From Amia ocellicauda (Eukaryota > Chordata > Actinopteri > Amiiformes > Amiidae), in assembly GCF_036373705.1 (NCBI RefSeq), contig NC_089851.1, positions 58,201,593-58,265,592 of the forward strand: DNA of 64,000 bases, read 5' to 3'. Positions 1-10,646 of this stretch are shown one piece after another (position 1 is the first letter of the stretch; every line of letters begins with the position of its first letter). The notes under the pieces were generated by a model. The model did not search any database and was not told the DNA's origin. It saw nothing but the letters and a program-made list of their open reading frames with translations. The position numbers and the translations under genes are program-made.

Positions 1-47
1 CTCGCTTAGGGTGCGGGAGGTCCCGGGTTCAACTCCCGGACGAGCCC
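1..47 (+). tRNA. tRNA-Pro(AGG), 3' part, cut by window edge
   Basis: The anticodon arm, T-arm and 3' acceptor strand are visible. The anticodon loop reads TTAGGGT. One anticodon-stem base differs from the common copy (GCGGG instead of GCGAG), which still allows a wobble pair. The trailer is the canonical-unit type (GCTTGGCACTGC). Confidence 0.8.
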
Positions 48-194
48 GCTTGGCACTGCTTTGCGTTCTCTGAAGCATTCGTTTGTTCTCTCTCGATGCT
101 TGGCTTCTGGGCTCCTCTGCACCAGGGAGGTCTTTCAACCTCAGATACTGTTGGCTGTGTAGCTGATGGGAAATCAGACTGTCATCTGTGTGTT

Positions 195-302
195 TTGTTT
201 TCTTTAAAGAAAATGTGTTTTTTACAAGTTCGTTGTTGTTGTTGTTGTTGAGGAGGAGGAGGAGGACATGTAGTGTGTTGTTGAGGAGGAGGAGGACGAA
301 AT
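195..302 (+). repeat. Triplet tract typical of each unit, first example
   Basis: This is the first of the GTT/GAG tracts. Two blocks of the form GTTGTTGAGGAGGAGGAGGAC are separated by ATGTAGTGT, the first preceded by extra GTT copies. The tract is preceded by TTTTGTTTTCTTTAAAG, the first T-run downstream of each tRNA. Copy number of GTT (about 4-9) and of GAG/GTG triplets accounts for nearly all length differences among units, which is why spacings differ by multiples of three. Confidence 0.9.
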
Positions 303-562
303 GTGGTTTGCCGGCTTGTTATGGAGACCTTTGCTGAACGTGTACTCCTGAGCTGCACCAAAGGAGAGGCATTCTTTTCAGTTGTTTGCGGGCCTGCTGA
401 ACCATGCTCTCAGTGCTGTCTCACTGGGGATACGGTTACCGTTCTGGAAAGACACGTCAGCGCTACAGTCCATGCTATCAGTCAGTGAGCGTAGGTCTCC
501 CGGTCTGCCCCAAAGCAGTTACGCGCTTGCCCAGCAGAAACTGCGACACCCTCCGTTAACTT

Positions 563-634
563 GGCTCGTTGGTCTAGGGGTATGATTCTTGCTGAGGGTG
601 TGAGAGGCCCTGGGTTCAACTCCAGGACGAGCCC
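563..634 (+). pseudogene. tRNA-Pro-like, degenerate GAGGG form (reference copy)
   Basis: A 72-base cloverleaf. The acceptor stem (GGCTCGT with ACGAGCC) and D-arm match tRNA-Pro. The anticodon stem CTTGC/GTGAG pairs using two wobbles. The loop TGAGGGT puts AGG in the anticodon position but has G instead of the universal U at 33. The T-stem CTGGG/CCAGG has a G-A clash at 51/63; a shifted five-pair stem is possible with an 8-base loop. Both internal Pol III boxes (TGGTCTAGGGG and GGTTCAACTCC) are intact, so transcription is conceivable, but decoding is doubtful. Confidence 0.85.
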
Positions 635-1149
635 ACTTGGCCCCACTTTGCAGTCACCGAAGTGTTTGTTCGTTTGCTCTTGAAGGCTGGCTTCTGGGCT
701 CCTCTGCACAAGGGAGGGCTATCGACCTCAGATACTGTTGCCTGTAAAGCTGATGGGAAATCAGACTGTCATCTGTGTGTTTTGTTTTCTTTAAAGAAAA
801 TGTGTTTTTTACAAGTTCGTTGTTGTTGTTGTTGTTGAGGAGGAGGAGGAGGACATGTAGTGTGTTGTTGAGGAGGAGGAGGACGAAATGTGGTTTGCCG
901 GCTTGTTATGGAGACCTTTGCTGAACGTGTACTCCTGAGCTGCACCAAAGGAGAGGCATTCTTTTCAGTTGTTTGCGGGCCTGCTGAACCATGCTCTCAG
1001 TGCTGTCTCACTGGGGATTCGGTTACCGTTCTGGAAAGACACTTCAGCGCTACAGTCCATGCTATCAGTCAGTGAGCGTAGGTCTCCCGGTCTGCCCCAA
1101 AGCAGTTACGCGCTTGCCCAGCAGAAACTGCGACACCCTCCGTTAACTT

Positions 1150-1221
1150 GGCTCGTTGTTCTAGGGGTATGATTCTTGCTGAGGGTGTGAGAGGCCCTGG
1201 GTTCAACTCCAGGACGAGCCC
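1150..1221 (+). pseudogene. tRNA-Pro-like, GAGGG form with D-stem change
   Basis: Like the copy at 563, but base 10 is T (TTGTTCTAGGGG), which weakens the D-stem and the A box. Spacing to the next copy is 593. Confidence 0.85.
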
Positions 1222-1742
1222 ACTTGGCCCCACTTTGCAGTCACCGAAGTGTTTGTTCGTTTGCTCTTGAAGGCTGGCTTCTGGGCTCCTCTGCACAAGG
1301 GAGGGCTATCGACCTCAGATACTGTTGCCTGTATAGCTGATGGGAAATCAGACTGTCATCTGTGTGTTTTGTTTTCTTTAAAGAAAATGTGTTTTTTACA
1401 AGTTCGTTGTTGTTGTTGTTGTTGTTGTTGAGGAGGAGGTGGAGGACATGTAGTGTGTTGTTGAGGAGGAGGAGGACGAAATGTGGTTTGCCGGCTTGTT
1501 ATGGAGACCTTTGCTGAACGTGTACTCCTGAGCTGCACCAAAGGAGAGGCATTCTTTTCAGTTGTTTGCGGGCCTGCTGAACCATGCTCTCAGTGCTGTC
1601 TCACTGGGGATGGCGTTACCATTCTGGAAAGACACGTCAGCGCTACAGTCCATGCTATCAGTCAGTGAGCGTAGGTCTCCCGGTCTGCCCCAAAGCAGTT
1701 ACGCGCTTGCCCAGCAGAAACTGCGACACGCTCCGTTAACTT

Positions 1743-1814
1743 GGCTCGTTGGTCTAGGGGTATGATTCTTGCTGAGGTTGTGAGAGGCCCTGGGTTCAAC
1801 TCCAGGACGAGCCC
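1743..1814 (+). pseudogene. tRNA-Pro-like, GAGGTT form
   Basis: The anticodon loop reads TGAGGTT, so base 37 is T rather than the purine normal in tRNA-Pro. This marks the second degenerate subtype. Spacing to the next copy is 587. Confidence 0.85.
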
Positions 1815-2329
1815 ACTTGGCCCCACTTTGCAGTCACCGAAGTGTTTGTTCGTTTGCTCTTGAAGGCTGGCTTCTGGGCTCCTCTGCACAAGGGAGGGCT
1901 ATCGACCTCAGATACTGTTGCCTGTAAAGCTGATGGGAAATCAGACTGTCATCTGTGTGTTTTGTTTTCTTTAAAGAAAATGTGTTTTTTACAAGTTCGT
2001 TGTTGTTGTTGTTGTTGAGGAGGTGGAGGAGGACATGTAGTGTGTTGTTGAGGAGGAGGAGGACGAAATGTGGTTTGCCGGCTTGTTATGGAGACCTTTG
2101 CTGAACGTGTACTCCTGAGCTGCACCAAAGGAGAGGCATTCTTTTCAGTTGTTTGCGGGCCTGCTGAACCATGCTCTCAGTGCTGTCTCACTGGGGATAC
2201 GGTTACCGTTCTGGAAAGACACGTCAGCGCTACAGTCCATGCTATCAGTCAGTGAGCGTAGGTCTCCCGGTCTGCCCCAAAGCAGTTACGCGCTTGCCCA
2301 GCAGAAACTGCGACACGCTCCGTTAACTT

Positions 2330-2401
2330 GGCTCGTTGGTCTAGGGGTATGATTCTTGCTGAGGGTGTGAGAGGCCCTGGGTTCAACTCCAGGACGAGCC
2401 C
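2330..2401 (+). pseudogene. tRNA-Pro-like, GAGGG form
   Basis: Matches the 563 copy over the tRNA. The trailer has GTTTGTTTGTTTGC where most copies have GTTTGTTCGTTTGC. Spacing to the next copy is 593. Confidence 0.85.
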
Positions 2402-2922
2402 ACTTGGCCCCACTTTGCAGTCACCGAAGTGTTTGTTTGTTTGCTCTTGAAGGCTGGCTTCTGGGCTCCTCTGCACAAGGGAGGGCTATCGACCTCAGAT
2501 ACTGTTGCCCGTATAGCTGATGGGAAATCAGACTGTCATCTGTGTGTTTTGTTTTCTTTAAAGAAAATGTGTTTTTTACAAGTTCGTTGTTGTTGTTGTT
2601 GTTGTTGTTGAGGAGGAGGTGGAGGACATGTAGTGTGTTGTTGAGGAGGAGGAGGACGAAATGTGGTTTGCCGGCTTGTTATGGAGACCTTTGCTGAACG
2701 TGTACTCCTGAGCTGCACCAAAGGAGAGGCATTCTTTTCAGTTGTTTGCGGGCCTGCTGAACCATGCTCTCAGTGCTGTCTCACTGGGGATGGCGTTACC
2801 ATTCTGGAAAGACACGTCAGCGCTACAGTCCATGCTATCAGTCAGTGAGCGTAGGTCTCCCGGTCTGCCCCAAAGCAGTTACGCGCTTGCCCAGCAGAAA
2901 CTGCGACACCCTCCGTTAACTT

Positions 2923-2994
2923 GGCTCGTTGGTCTAGGGGTATGATTCTTGCTGAGGTTGTGAGAGGCCCTGGGTTCAACTCCAGGACGAGCCC
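2923..2994 (+). pseudogene. tRNA-Pro-like, GAGGTT form
   Basis: Loop TGAGGTT. Together with the next copy this forms an identical-type neighbouring pair 590 bases apart, suggesting a recent single-unit duplication. Confidence 0.85.
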
Positions 2995-3512
2995 ACTTGG
3001 CCCCACTTTGCAGTCACCGAAGTGTTTGTTCGTTTGCTCTTGAAGGCTGGCTTCTGGGCTCCTCTGCACAAGGGAGGGCTATCGACCTCAGATACTGTTG
3101 CCTGTAAAGCTGATGGGAAATCAGACTGTCATCTGTGTGTTTTGTTTTCTTTAAAGAAAATGTGTTTTTTACAAGTTCGTTGTTGTTGTTGTTGTTGTTG
3201 AGGAGGAGGTGGAGGACATGTAGTGTGTTGTTGAGGAGGAGGAGGACGAAATGTGGTTTGCCGGCTTGTTATGGAGACCTTTGCTGAACGTGTACTCCTG
3301 AGCTGCACCAAAGGAGAGGCATTCTTTTCAGTTGTTTGCGGGCCTGCTGAACCATGCTCTCAGTGCTGTCTCACTGGGGATGGCGTTACCATTCTGGAAA
3401 GACACGTCAGCGCTACAGTCCATGCTATCAGTCAGTGAGCGTAGGTCTCCCGGTCTGCCCCAAAGCAGTTACGCGCTTGCCCAGCAGAAACTGCGACACC
3501 CTCCGTTAACTT

Positions 3513-3584
3513 GGCTCGTTGGTCTAGGGGTATGATTCTTGCTGAGGTTGTGAGAGGCCCTGGGTTCAACTCCAGGACGAGCCC
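3513..3584 (+). pseudogene. tRNA-Pro-like, GAGGTT form
   Basis: Second member of the GAGGTT pair. It precedes a unit whose core ends CTGTGACATTGTCAGATAAC, the variant leader found only before UGG tRNAs. Confidence 0.85.
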
Positions 3585-4102
3585 ACTTGGCCCCACTTTG
3601 CAGTCACCGAAGTGTTTGTTCGTTTGCTCTTGAAGGCTGGCTTCTGGGCTCCTCTGCACAAGGGAGGGCTATCGACCTCAGATACTGTTGCCTGTAAAGC
3701 TGATGGGAAATCAGACTGTCATCTGTGTGTTTTGTTTTCTTTAAAGAAAATGTGTTTTTTACAAGTTCGTTGTTGTTGTTGTTGTTGAGGAGGAGGAGGA
3801 GGAGGACATGTAGTGTGTTGTTGAGGAGGAGGAGGACGAAATGTGGTTTGCCGGCTTGTTATGGAGACCTTTGCTGAACGTGTACTCCTGAGCTGCACCA
3901 AAGGAGAGGCATTCTTTTCAGTTGTTTGCGGGCCTGCTGAACAATGCTCTCAGTGCTGTCTCACTGGGGATGGCGTTACCATTCTGGAAAGACACGTCAG
4001 CGCTACAGTCCATGCTATCAGTCAGTGAGCGTAGGTCTCCCGGTCTGCCCCAAAGCAGTTACGCGCTTGCCCAGCAGAAACTGTGACATTGTCAGATAAC
4101 TT

Positions 4103-4174
4103 GGCTCGTTGGTCTAGGGGTATGATTCTCGCTTTGGGTGCGAGAGGTCCCGGGTTCAACTCCCGGACGAGCCC
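4103..4174 (+). tRNA. tRNA-Pro(UGG)
   Basis: Full-length cloverleaf: acceptor GGCTCGT/ACGAGCC, anticodon stem CTCGC/GCGAG, loop TTTGGGT (anticodon TGG), T-stem CCGGG/CCCGG, discriminator C. It has no intron, and both internal promoter boxes are intact. It closely resembles the vertebrate consensus for this tRNA. The CCA end is added after transcription, as usual in eukaryotes. The first T4 run downstream starts at 4320, 146 bases past the 3' end. Confidence 0.95.
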
Positions 4175-4680
4175 GCTTGGCCCTGCTTTGCATTCTCTGA
4201 AGCATTCGTTTGTTCTCTCTCGATGCTTGGCTTCTGGGCTCCTCTGCACCAGGGAGGTCTTTCAACCTCAGATACTGTTGGCTGTGTAGCTGATGGGAAA
4301 TCAGACTGTCATCTGTGTGTTTTGTTTTCTTTAAAGAAAATGTGTATTTTACAAGTTCGTTGTTGTTGTTGAGGAGGAGGAGGACATGTAGTGTGTTGTT
4401 GAGGAGGAGGAGGACGAAATGTGGTTTGCCGGCTTGTTATGGAGACCTTTGCTGAACGTGTACTCCTGAGCTGCACCAAAGGAGAGGCATTCTTTTCAGT
4501 TGTTTGCGGGCCTGCTGAACCATGCTCTCAGTGCTGTCTCACTGGGGATACGGTTACCGTACTGGAAAGACACTTCAGCGCTACAGTCCATGCTATCAGT
4601 CAGTGAGCGTAGGTCTCCCGGTCTGCCCCAAAGCAGTTACGCGCTTGCCCAGCAGAAACTGCGACACCCTCCGTTAACTT

Positions 4681-4752
4681 GGCTCGTTGGTCTAGGGGTA
4701 TGATTCTTGCTGAGGGTGTGAGAGGCCCTGGGTTCAACTCCAGGATGAGCCC
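4681..4752 (+). pseudogene. tRNA-Pro-like, GAGGG form, acceptor change
   Basis: Acceptor 3' strand is ATGAGCC instead of ACGAGCC, giving a G-U pair at 6/67. It directly follows the UGG copy at the short 578 spacing. Confidence 0.85.
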
Positions 4753-5258
4753 ACTTGGCCCCACTTTGCAGTCACCGAAGTGTTTGTTCGTTTGCTCTTG
4801 AAGGCTGGCTTCTTGGCTCCTCTGCACAAGGGAGGGCTATCGACCTCAGATACTGTTGCCTGTAAAGCTGATGGGAAATCAGACTGTCATCTGTGTGTTT
4901 TGTTTTCTTTAAAGAAAATGTGTTTTTTACAAGTTCGTTGTTGTTGTTGAGGAGGAGGAGGACATGTAGTGTGTTGTTGAGGAGGAGGAGGACGAAATGT
5001 GGTTTGCCGGCTTGTTATGGAGACCTTTGCTGAACGTGTACTCCTGAGCTGCACCAAAGGAGAGGCATTCTTTTCAGTTGTTTGCGGGCCTGCTGAACCA
5101 TGCTCTCAGTGCTGTCTCACTGGGGATACGGTTACCGTTCTGGAAAGACACTTCAGCGCTACAGTCCATGCTATCAGTCAGTGAGCGTAGGTCTCCCGGT
5201 CTGCCCCAAAGCAGTTACGCGCTTGCCCAGCAGAAACTGCGACACCCTCCGTTAACTT

Positions 5259-5330
5259 GGCTAGTTGGTCTAGGGGTATGATTCTTGTTGAGGGTGTGAG
5301 AGGCCCTGGGTTCAACTCCAGGACGAGCCC
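5259..5330 (+). pseudogene. tRNA-Pro-like, GAGGG form, two extra changes
   Basis: Acceptor GGCTAGT breaks the pair at 5/68, and the anticodon stem reads CTTGT, turning the last pair into U-G. It is among the most degraded full-length copies of array 1. The following unit has the longest spacing seen (596) because of extra GTT triplets. Confidence 0.85.
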
Positions 5331-5854
5331 ACTTGGCCCCACTTTGCAGTCACCGAAGTGTTTGTTCGTTTGCTCTTGAAGGCTGGCTTCTGGGCTCCTC
5401 TGCACAAGGGAGGGCTATCGACCTCAGATACTGTTGCCCGTATAGCTGATGGGAAATCAGACTGTCATCTGTGTGTTTTGTTTTCTTTAAAGAAAATGTG
5501 TTTTTTACAAGTTCGTTGTTGTTGTTGTTGTTGTTGTTGTTGAGGAGGAGGAGGAGGACATGTAGTGTGTTGTTGAGGAGGAGGAGGACGAAATGTGGTT
5601 TGCCGGCTTGTTATGGAGACCTTTGCTGAACGTGTACTCCTGAGCTGCACCAAAGGAGAGGCATTCTTTTCAGTTGTTTGCGGGCCTGCTGAACCATGCT
5701 CTCAGTGCTGTCTCACTGGGGATGGCGTTACCATTCTGGAAAGACACGTCAGCGCTACAGTCCATGCTATCAGTCAGTGAGCGTAGGTCTCCCGGTCTGC
5801 CCCAAAGCAGTTACGCGCTTGCCCAGCAGAAACTGCGACACCCTCCGTTAACTT

Positions 5855-5926
5855 GGCTCGTTGGTCTAGGGGTATGATTCTTGCTGAGGTTGTGAGAGGC
5901 CCTGGGTTCAACTCCAGGACGAGCCC
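5855..5926 (+). pseudogene. tRNA-Pro-like, GAGGTT form
   Basis: Loop TGAGGTT. The triplet tract that follows has a GAGGAGGAGGTGG pattern, a marker shared with the 8209, 9392, 12339 and 14115 units. Confidence 0.85.
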
Positions 5927-6444
5927 ACTTGGCCCCACTTTGCAGTCACCGAAGTGTTTGTTCGTTTGCTCTTGAAGGCTGGCTTCTGGGCTCCTCTGCA
6001 CAAGGGAGGGCTATCGACCTCAGATACTGTTGCCTGTAAAGCTGATGGGAAATCAGACTGTCATCTGTGTGTTTTGTTTTCTTTAAAGAAAATGTGTTTT
6101 TTACAAGTTCGTTGTTGTTGTTGTTGTTGAGGAGGAGGAGGTGGAGGACATGTAGTGTGTTGTTGAGGAGGAGGAGGACGAAATGTGGTTTGCCGGCTTG
6201 TTATGGAGACCTTTGCTGAACGTGTACTCCTGAGCTGCACCAAAGGAGAGGCATTCTTTTCAGTTGTTTGCGGGCCTGCTGAACCATGCTCTCAGTGCTG
6301 TCTCACTGGGGATACGGTTACCGTTCTGGAAAGACACGTCAGCGCTACAGTCCATGCTATCAGTCAGTGAGCGTAGGTCTCCCGGTCTGCCCCAAAGCAG
6401 TTACGCGCTTGCCCAGCAGAAACTGCGACACTCTCCGTTAACTT

Positions 6445-6516
6445 GGCTCGTTGGTCTAGGGGTATGATTCTTGCTGAGGGTGTGAGAGGCCCTGGGTTCA
6501 ACTCCAGGACGAGCCC
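6445..6516 (+). pseudogene. tRNA-Pro-like, GAGGG form
   Basis: The core just upstream reads CGACACTCTCCG instead of CGACACCCTCCG, a marker shared only with the 10575 copy. Both lie immediately before a UGG unit, so they belong to one duplicated block. Confidence 0.85.
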
Positions 6517-7037
6517 ACTTGGCCCCACTTTGCAGTCACCGAAGTGTTTGTTCGTTTGCTCTTGAAGGCTGGCTTCTGGGCTCCTCTGCACAAGGGAGGG
6601 CTATCGACCTCAGATACTGTTGCCTGTAAAGCTGATGGGAAATCAGACTGTCATCTGTGTGTTTTGTTTTCTTTAAAGAAAATGTGTTTTTTACAAGTTC
6701 GTTGTTGTTGTTGTTGTTGTTGTTGAGGAGGAGGTGGAGGACATGTAGTGTGTTGTTGAGGAGGAGGAGGACGAAATGTGGTTTGCCGGCTTGTTATGGA
6801 GACCTTTGCTGAACGTGTACTCCTGAGCTGCACCAAAGGAGAGGCATTCTTTTCAGTTGTTTGCGGGCCTGCTGAACCATGCTCTCAGTGCTGTCTCACT
6901 GGGGATGGCGTTACCATTCTGGAAAGACACGTCAGCGCTACAGTCCATGCTATCAGTCAGTGAGCGTAGGTCTCCCGGTCTGCCCCAAAGCAGTTACGCG
7001 CTTGCCCAGCAGAAACTGTGACACTGTCAGATAACTT

Positions 7038-7109
7038 GGCTCGTTGGTCTAGGGGTATGATTCTCGCTTTGGGTGCGAGAGGTCCCGGGTTCAACTCCCG
7101 GACGAGCCC
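7038..7109 (+). tRNA. tRNA-Pro(UGG)
   Basis: Identical over the tRNA to the copy at 4103, including the CTGTCAGATAAC leader just upstream. It opens a seven-unit block that recurs from 11168. Confidence 0.95.
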
Positions 7110-7615
7110 GCTTGGCCCTGCTTTGCATTCTCTGAAGCATTCGTTTGTTCTCTCTCGATGCTTGGCTTCTGGGCTCCTCTGCACCAGGGAGGTCTTTCAA
7201 CCTCAGATACTGTTGGCTGTGTAGCTGATGGGAAATCAGACTGTCATCTGTGTGTTTTGTTTTCTTTAAAGAAAATGTGTATTTTACAAGTTCGTTGTTG
7301 TTGTTGAGGAGGAGGAGGACATGTAGTGTGTTGTTGAGGAGGAGGAGGACGAAATGTGGTTTGCCGGCTTGTTATGGAGACCTTTGCTGAACGTGTACTC
7401 CTGAGCTGCACCAAAGGAGAGGCATTCTTTTCAGTTGTTTGCGGGCCTGCTGAACCATGCTCTCAGTGCTGTCTCACTGGGGATACGGTTACCGTTCTGG
7501 AAAGACACGTCAGCGCTACAGTCCATGCTATCAGTCAGTGAGCGTAGGTCTCCCGGTCTGCCCCAAAGCAGTTACGCGCTTGCCCAGCAGAAACTGCAAC
7601 ACCCTCCGTTAACTT

Positions 7616-7687
7616 GGCTCGTTGGTCTAGGGGTATGATTCTTGCTGAGGGTGTGAGAGGCCCTGGGTTCAACTCCAGGACGAGCCC
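7616..7687 (+). pseudogene. tRNA-Pro-like, GAGGG form
   Basis: Upstream marker CTGCAACACC and trailer marker GAAGTCTTTG are shared with the 8799 and 11746 copies. Confidence 0.85.
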
Positions 7688-8208
7688 ACTTGGCCCCACT
7701 TTGCAGTCACCGAAGTCTTTGTTCGTTTGCTCTTGAAGGCTGGCTTCTGGGCTCCTCTGCACAAGAGAGGGCTATCGACCTCAGATACTGTTGCCCGTAT
7801 AGCTGATGGGAAATCAGACTGTCATCTGTGTGTTTTGTTTTCTTTAAAGAAAATGTGTTTTTTACAAGTTCGTTGTTGTTGTTGTTGTTGTTGTTGAGGA
7901 GGAGGTGGAGGACATGTAGTGTGTTGTTGAGGAGGAGGAGGACGAAATGTGGTTTGCCGGCTTGTTATGGAGACCTTTGCTGAACGTGTACTCCTGAGCT
8001 GCACCAAAGGAGAGGCATTCTTTTCAGTTGTTTGCGGGCCTGCTGAACCATGCTCTCAGTGCTGTCTCACTGGGGATGGCGTTACCATTCTGGAAAGACA
8101 CGTCAGCGCTACAGTCCATGCTATCAGTCAGTGAGCGTAGGTCTCCCGGTCTGCCCCAAAGCAGTTACGCGCTTGCCCAGCAGAAACTGCGACACCCTCC
8201 GTTAACTT

Positions 8209-8280
8209 GGCTCGTTGGTCTAGGGGTATGATTCTTGCTGAGGTTGTGAGAGGCCCTGGGTTCAACTCCAGGACGAGCCA
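8209..8280 (+). pseudogene. tRNA-Pro-like, GAGGTT form, A at 73
   Basis: Loop TGAGGTT. The discriminator base is A (GAGCCA) instead of C. The same double change occurs at 9392, 12339 and 14115. Confidence 0.85.
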
Positions 8281-8798
8281 ACTTGGCCCCACTTTGCAGT
8301 CACCGAAGTGTTTGTTCGTTTGCTCTTGAAGGCTGGCTTCTGGGCTCCTCTGCACAAGGGAGGGCTATCGACCTCAGATACTGTTGCCTGTAAAGCTGAT
8401 GGGAAATCAGACTGTCATCTGTGTGTTTTGTTTTCTTTAAAGAAAATGTGTTTTTTACAAGTTCGTTGTTGTTGTTGTTGTTGAGGAGGAGGAGGTGGAG
8501 GACATGTAGTGTGTTGTTGAGGAGGAGGAGGACGAAATGTGGTTTGCCGGCTTGTTATGGAGACCTTTGCTGAACGTGTACTCCTGAGCTGCACCAAAGG
8601 AGAGGCATTCTTTTCAGTTGTTTGCGGGCCTGCTGAACCATGCTCTCAGTGCTGTCTCACTGGGGATACGGTTACCGTTCTGGAAAGACACGTCAGCGCT
8701 ACAGTCCATGCTATCAGTCAGTGAGCGTAGGTCTCCCGGTCTGCCCCAAAGCAGTTACGCGCTTGCCCAGCAGAAACTGCAACACCCTCCGTTAACTT

Positions 8799-8870
8799 GG
8801 CTCGTTGGTCTAGGGGTATGATTCTTGCTGAGGGTGTGAGAGGCCCTGGGTTCAACTCCAGGACGAGCCC
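8799..8870 (+). pseudogene. tRNA-Pro-like, GAGGG form
   Basis: Same CTGCAACACC and GAAGTCTTTG markers as the 7616 copy, 1183 bases away: the two-unit block 7616/8209 is duplicated as 8799/9392. Confidence 0.85.
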
Positions 8871-9391
8871 ACTTGGCCCCACTTTGCAGTCACCGAAGTC
8901 TTTGTTCGTTTGCTCTTGAAGGCTGGCTTCTGGGCTCCTCTGCACAAGAGAGGGCTATCGACCTCAGATACTGTTGCCCGTATAGCTGATGGGAAATCAG
9001 ACTGTCATCTGTGTGTTTTGTTTTCTTTAAAGAAAATGTGTTTTTTACAAGTTCGTTGTTGTTGTTGTTGTTGTTGTTGAGGAGGAGGTGGAGGACATGT
9101 AGTGTGTTGTTGAGGAGGAGGAGGACGAAATGTGGTTTGCCGGCTTGTTATGGAGACCTTTGCTGAACGTGTACTCCTGAGCTGCACCAAAGGAGAGGCA
9201 TTCTTTTCAGTTGTTTGCGGGCCTGCTGAACCATGCTCTCAGTGCTGTCTCACTGGGGATGGCGTTACCATTCTGGAAAGACACGTCAGCGCTACAGTCC
9301 ATGCTATCAGTCAGTGAGCGTAGGTCTCCCGGTCTGCCCCAAAGCAGTTACGCGCTTGCCCAGCAGAAACTGCGACACCCTCCGTTAACTT

Positions 9392-9463
9392 GGCTCGTTG
9401 GTCTAGGGGTATGATTCTTGCTGAGGTTGTGAGAGGCCCTGGGTTCAACTCCAGGACGAGCCA
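9392..9463 (+). pseudogene. tRNA-Pro-like, GAGGTT form, A at 73
   Basis: Partner of the 8799 copy in the duplicated dimer; same sequence as the 8209 copy. Confidence 0.85.
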
Positions 9464-9981
9464 ACTTGGCCCCACTTTGCAGTCACCGAAGTGTTTGTTC
9501 GTTTGCTCTTGAAGGCTGGCTTCTGGGCTCCTCTGCACAAGGGAGGGCTATCGACCTCAGATACTGTTGCCTGTAAAGCTGATGGGAAATCAGACTGTCA
9601 TCTGTGTGTTTTGTTTTCTTTAAAGAAAATGTGTTTTTTACAAGTTCGTTGTTGTTGTTGTTGTTGAGGAGGAGGAGGTGGAGGACATGTAGTGTGTTGT
9701 TGAGGAGGAGGAGGACGAAATGTGGTTTGCCGGCTTGTTATGGAGACCTTTGCTGAACGTGTACTCCTGAGCTGCACCAAAGGAGAGGCATTCTTTTCAG
9801 TTGTTTGCGGGCCTGCTGAACCATGCTCTCAGTGCTGTCTCACTGGGGATACGGTTACCGTTCTGGAAAGACACGTCAGCGCTACAGTCCATGCTATCAG
9901 TCAGTGAGCGTAGGTCTCCCGGTCTGCCCCAAAGCAGTTACGCGCTTGCCCAGCAGAAACTGCGACACCCTCCGTTAACTT

Positions 9982-10053
9982 GGCTCGTTGGTCTAGGGGT
10001 ATGATTCTTGCTGAGGGTGTGAGAGGCCCTGGGTTCAACTCCAGGACGAGCCC
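9982..10053 (+). pseudogene. tRNA-Pro-like, GAGGG form
   Basis: Standard GAGGG form. Its trailer has ACAAGAGAGGGC, like the 12929, 13522 and 14705 copies. Confidence 0.85.
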
Positions 10054-10574
10054 ACTTGGCCCCACTTTGCAGTCACCGAAGTGTTTGTTCGTTTGCTCTT
10101 GAAGGCTGGCTTCTGGGCTCCTCTGCACAAGAGAGGGCTATCGACCTCAGATACTGTTGCCCGTATAGCTGATGGGAAATCAGACTGTCATCTGTGTGTT
10201 TTGTTTTCTTTAAAGAAAATGTGTTTTTTACAAGTTCGTTGTTGTTGTTGTTGTTGTTGTTGAGGAGGAGGTGGAGGACATGTAGTGTGTTGTTGAGGAG
10301 GAGGAGGACGAAATGTGGTTTGCCGGCTTGTTATGGAGACCTTTGCTGAACGTGTACTCCTGAGCTGCACCAAAGGAGAGGCATTCTTTTCAGTTGTTTG
10401 CGGGCCTGCTGAACCATGCTCTCAGTGCTGTCTCACTGGGGATGGCGTTACCATTCTGGAAAGACACGTCAGCGCTACAGTCCATGCTATCAGTCAGTGA
10501 GCGTAGGTCTCCCGGTCTGCCCCAAAGCAGTTACGCGCTTGCCCAGCAGAAACTGCGACACTCTCCGTTAACTT

Positions 10575-10646
10575 GGCTCGTTGGTCTAGGGGTATGATTC
10601 TTGCTGAGGGTGTGAGAGGCCCTGGGTTCAACTCCAGGACGAGCCC
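10575..10646 (+). pseudogene. tRNA-Pro-like, GAGGG form
   Basis: Carries the CGACACTCTCCG upstream marker of the 6445 copy. The two are 4130 bases apart, the same offset as the UGG copies at 7038 and 11168. Confidence 0.85.

Noticed and set aside
563-634. GAGG loop read as a four-base-anticodon suppressor tRNA
   Set aside because: The loop is still seven bases and the G simply replaces U33. With the T-stem clash, degeneration is the simpler reading.
303-709. Recurrent 60-75 codon frames in every array unit on both strands
   Set aside because: They repeat only because the units are near-identical, overlap each other in several frames and run through the tRNA itself. No start context or family similarity supports coding.
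1356-1541. Poly-Gln/Pro and poly-Cys frames
   Set aside because: They are translations of the (GTT)n(GAG)n tract; their length follows triplet slippage.
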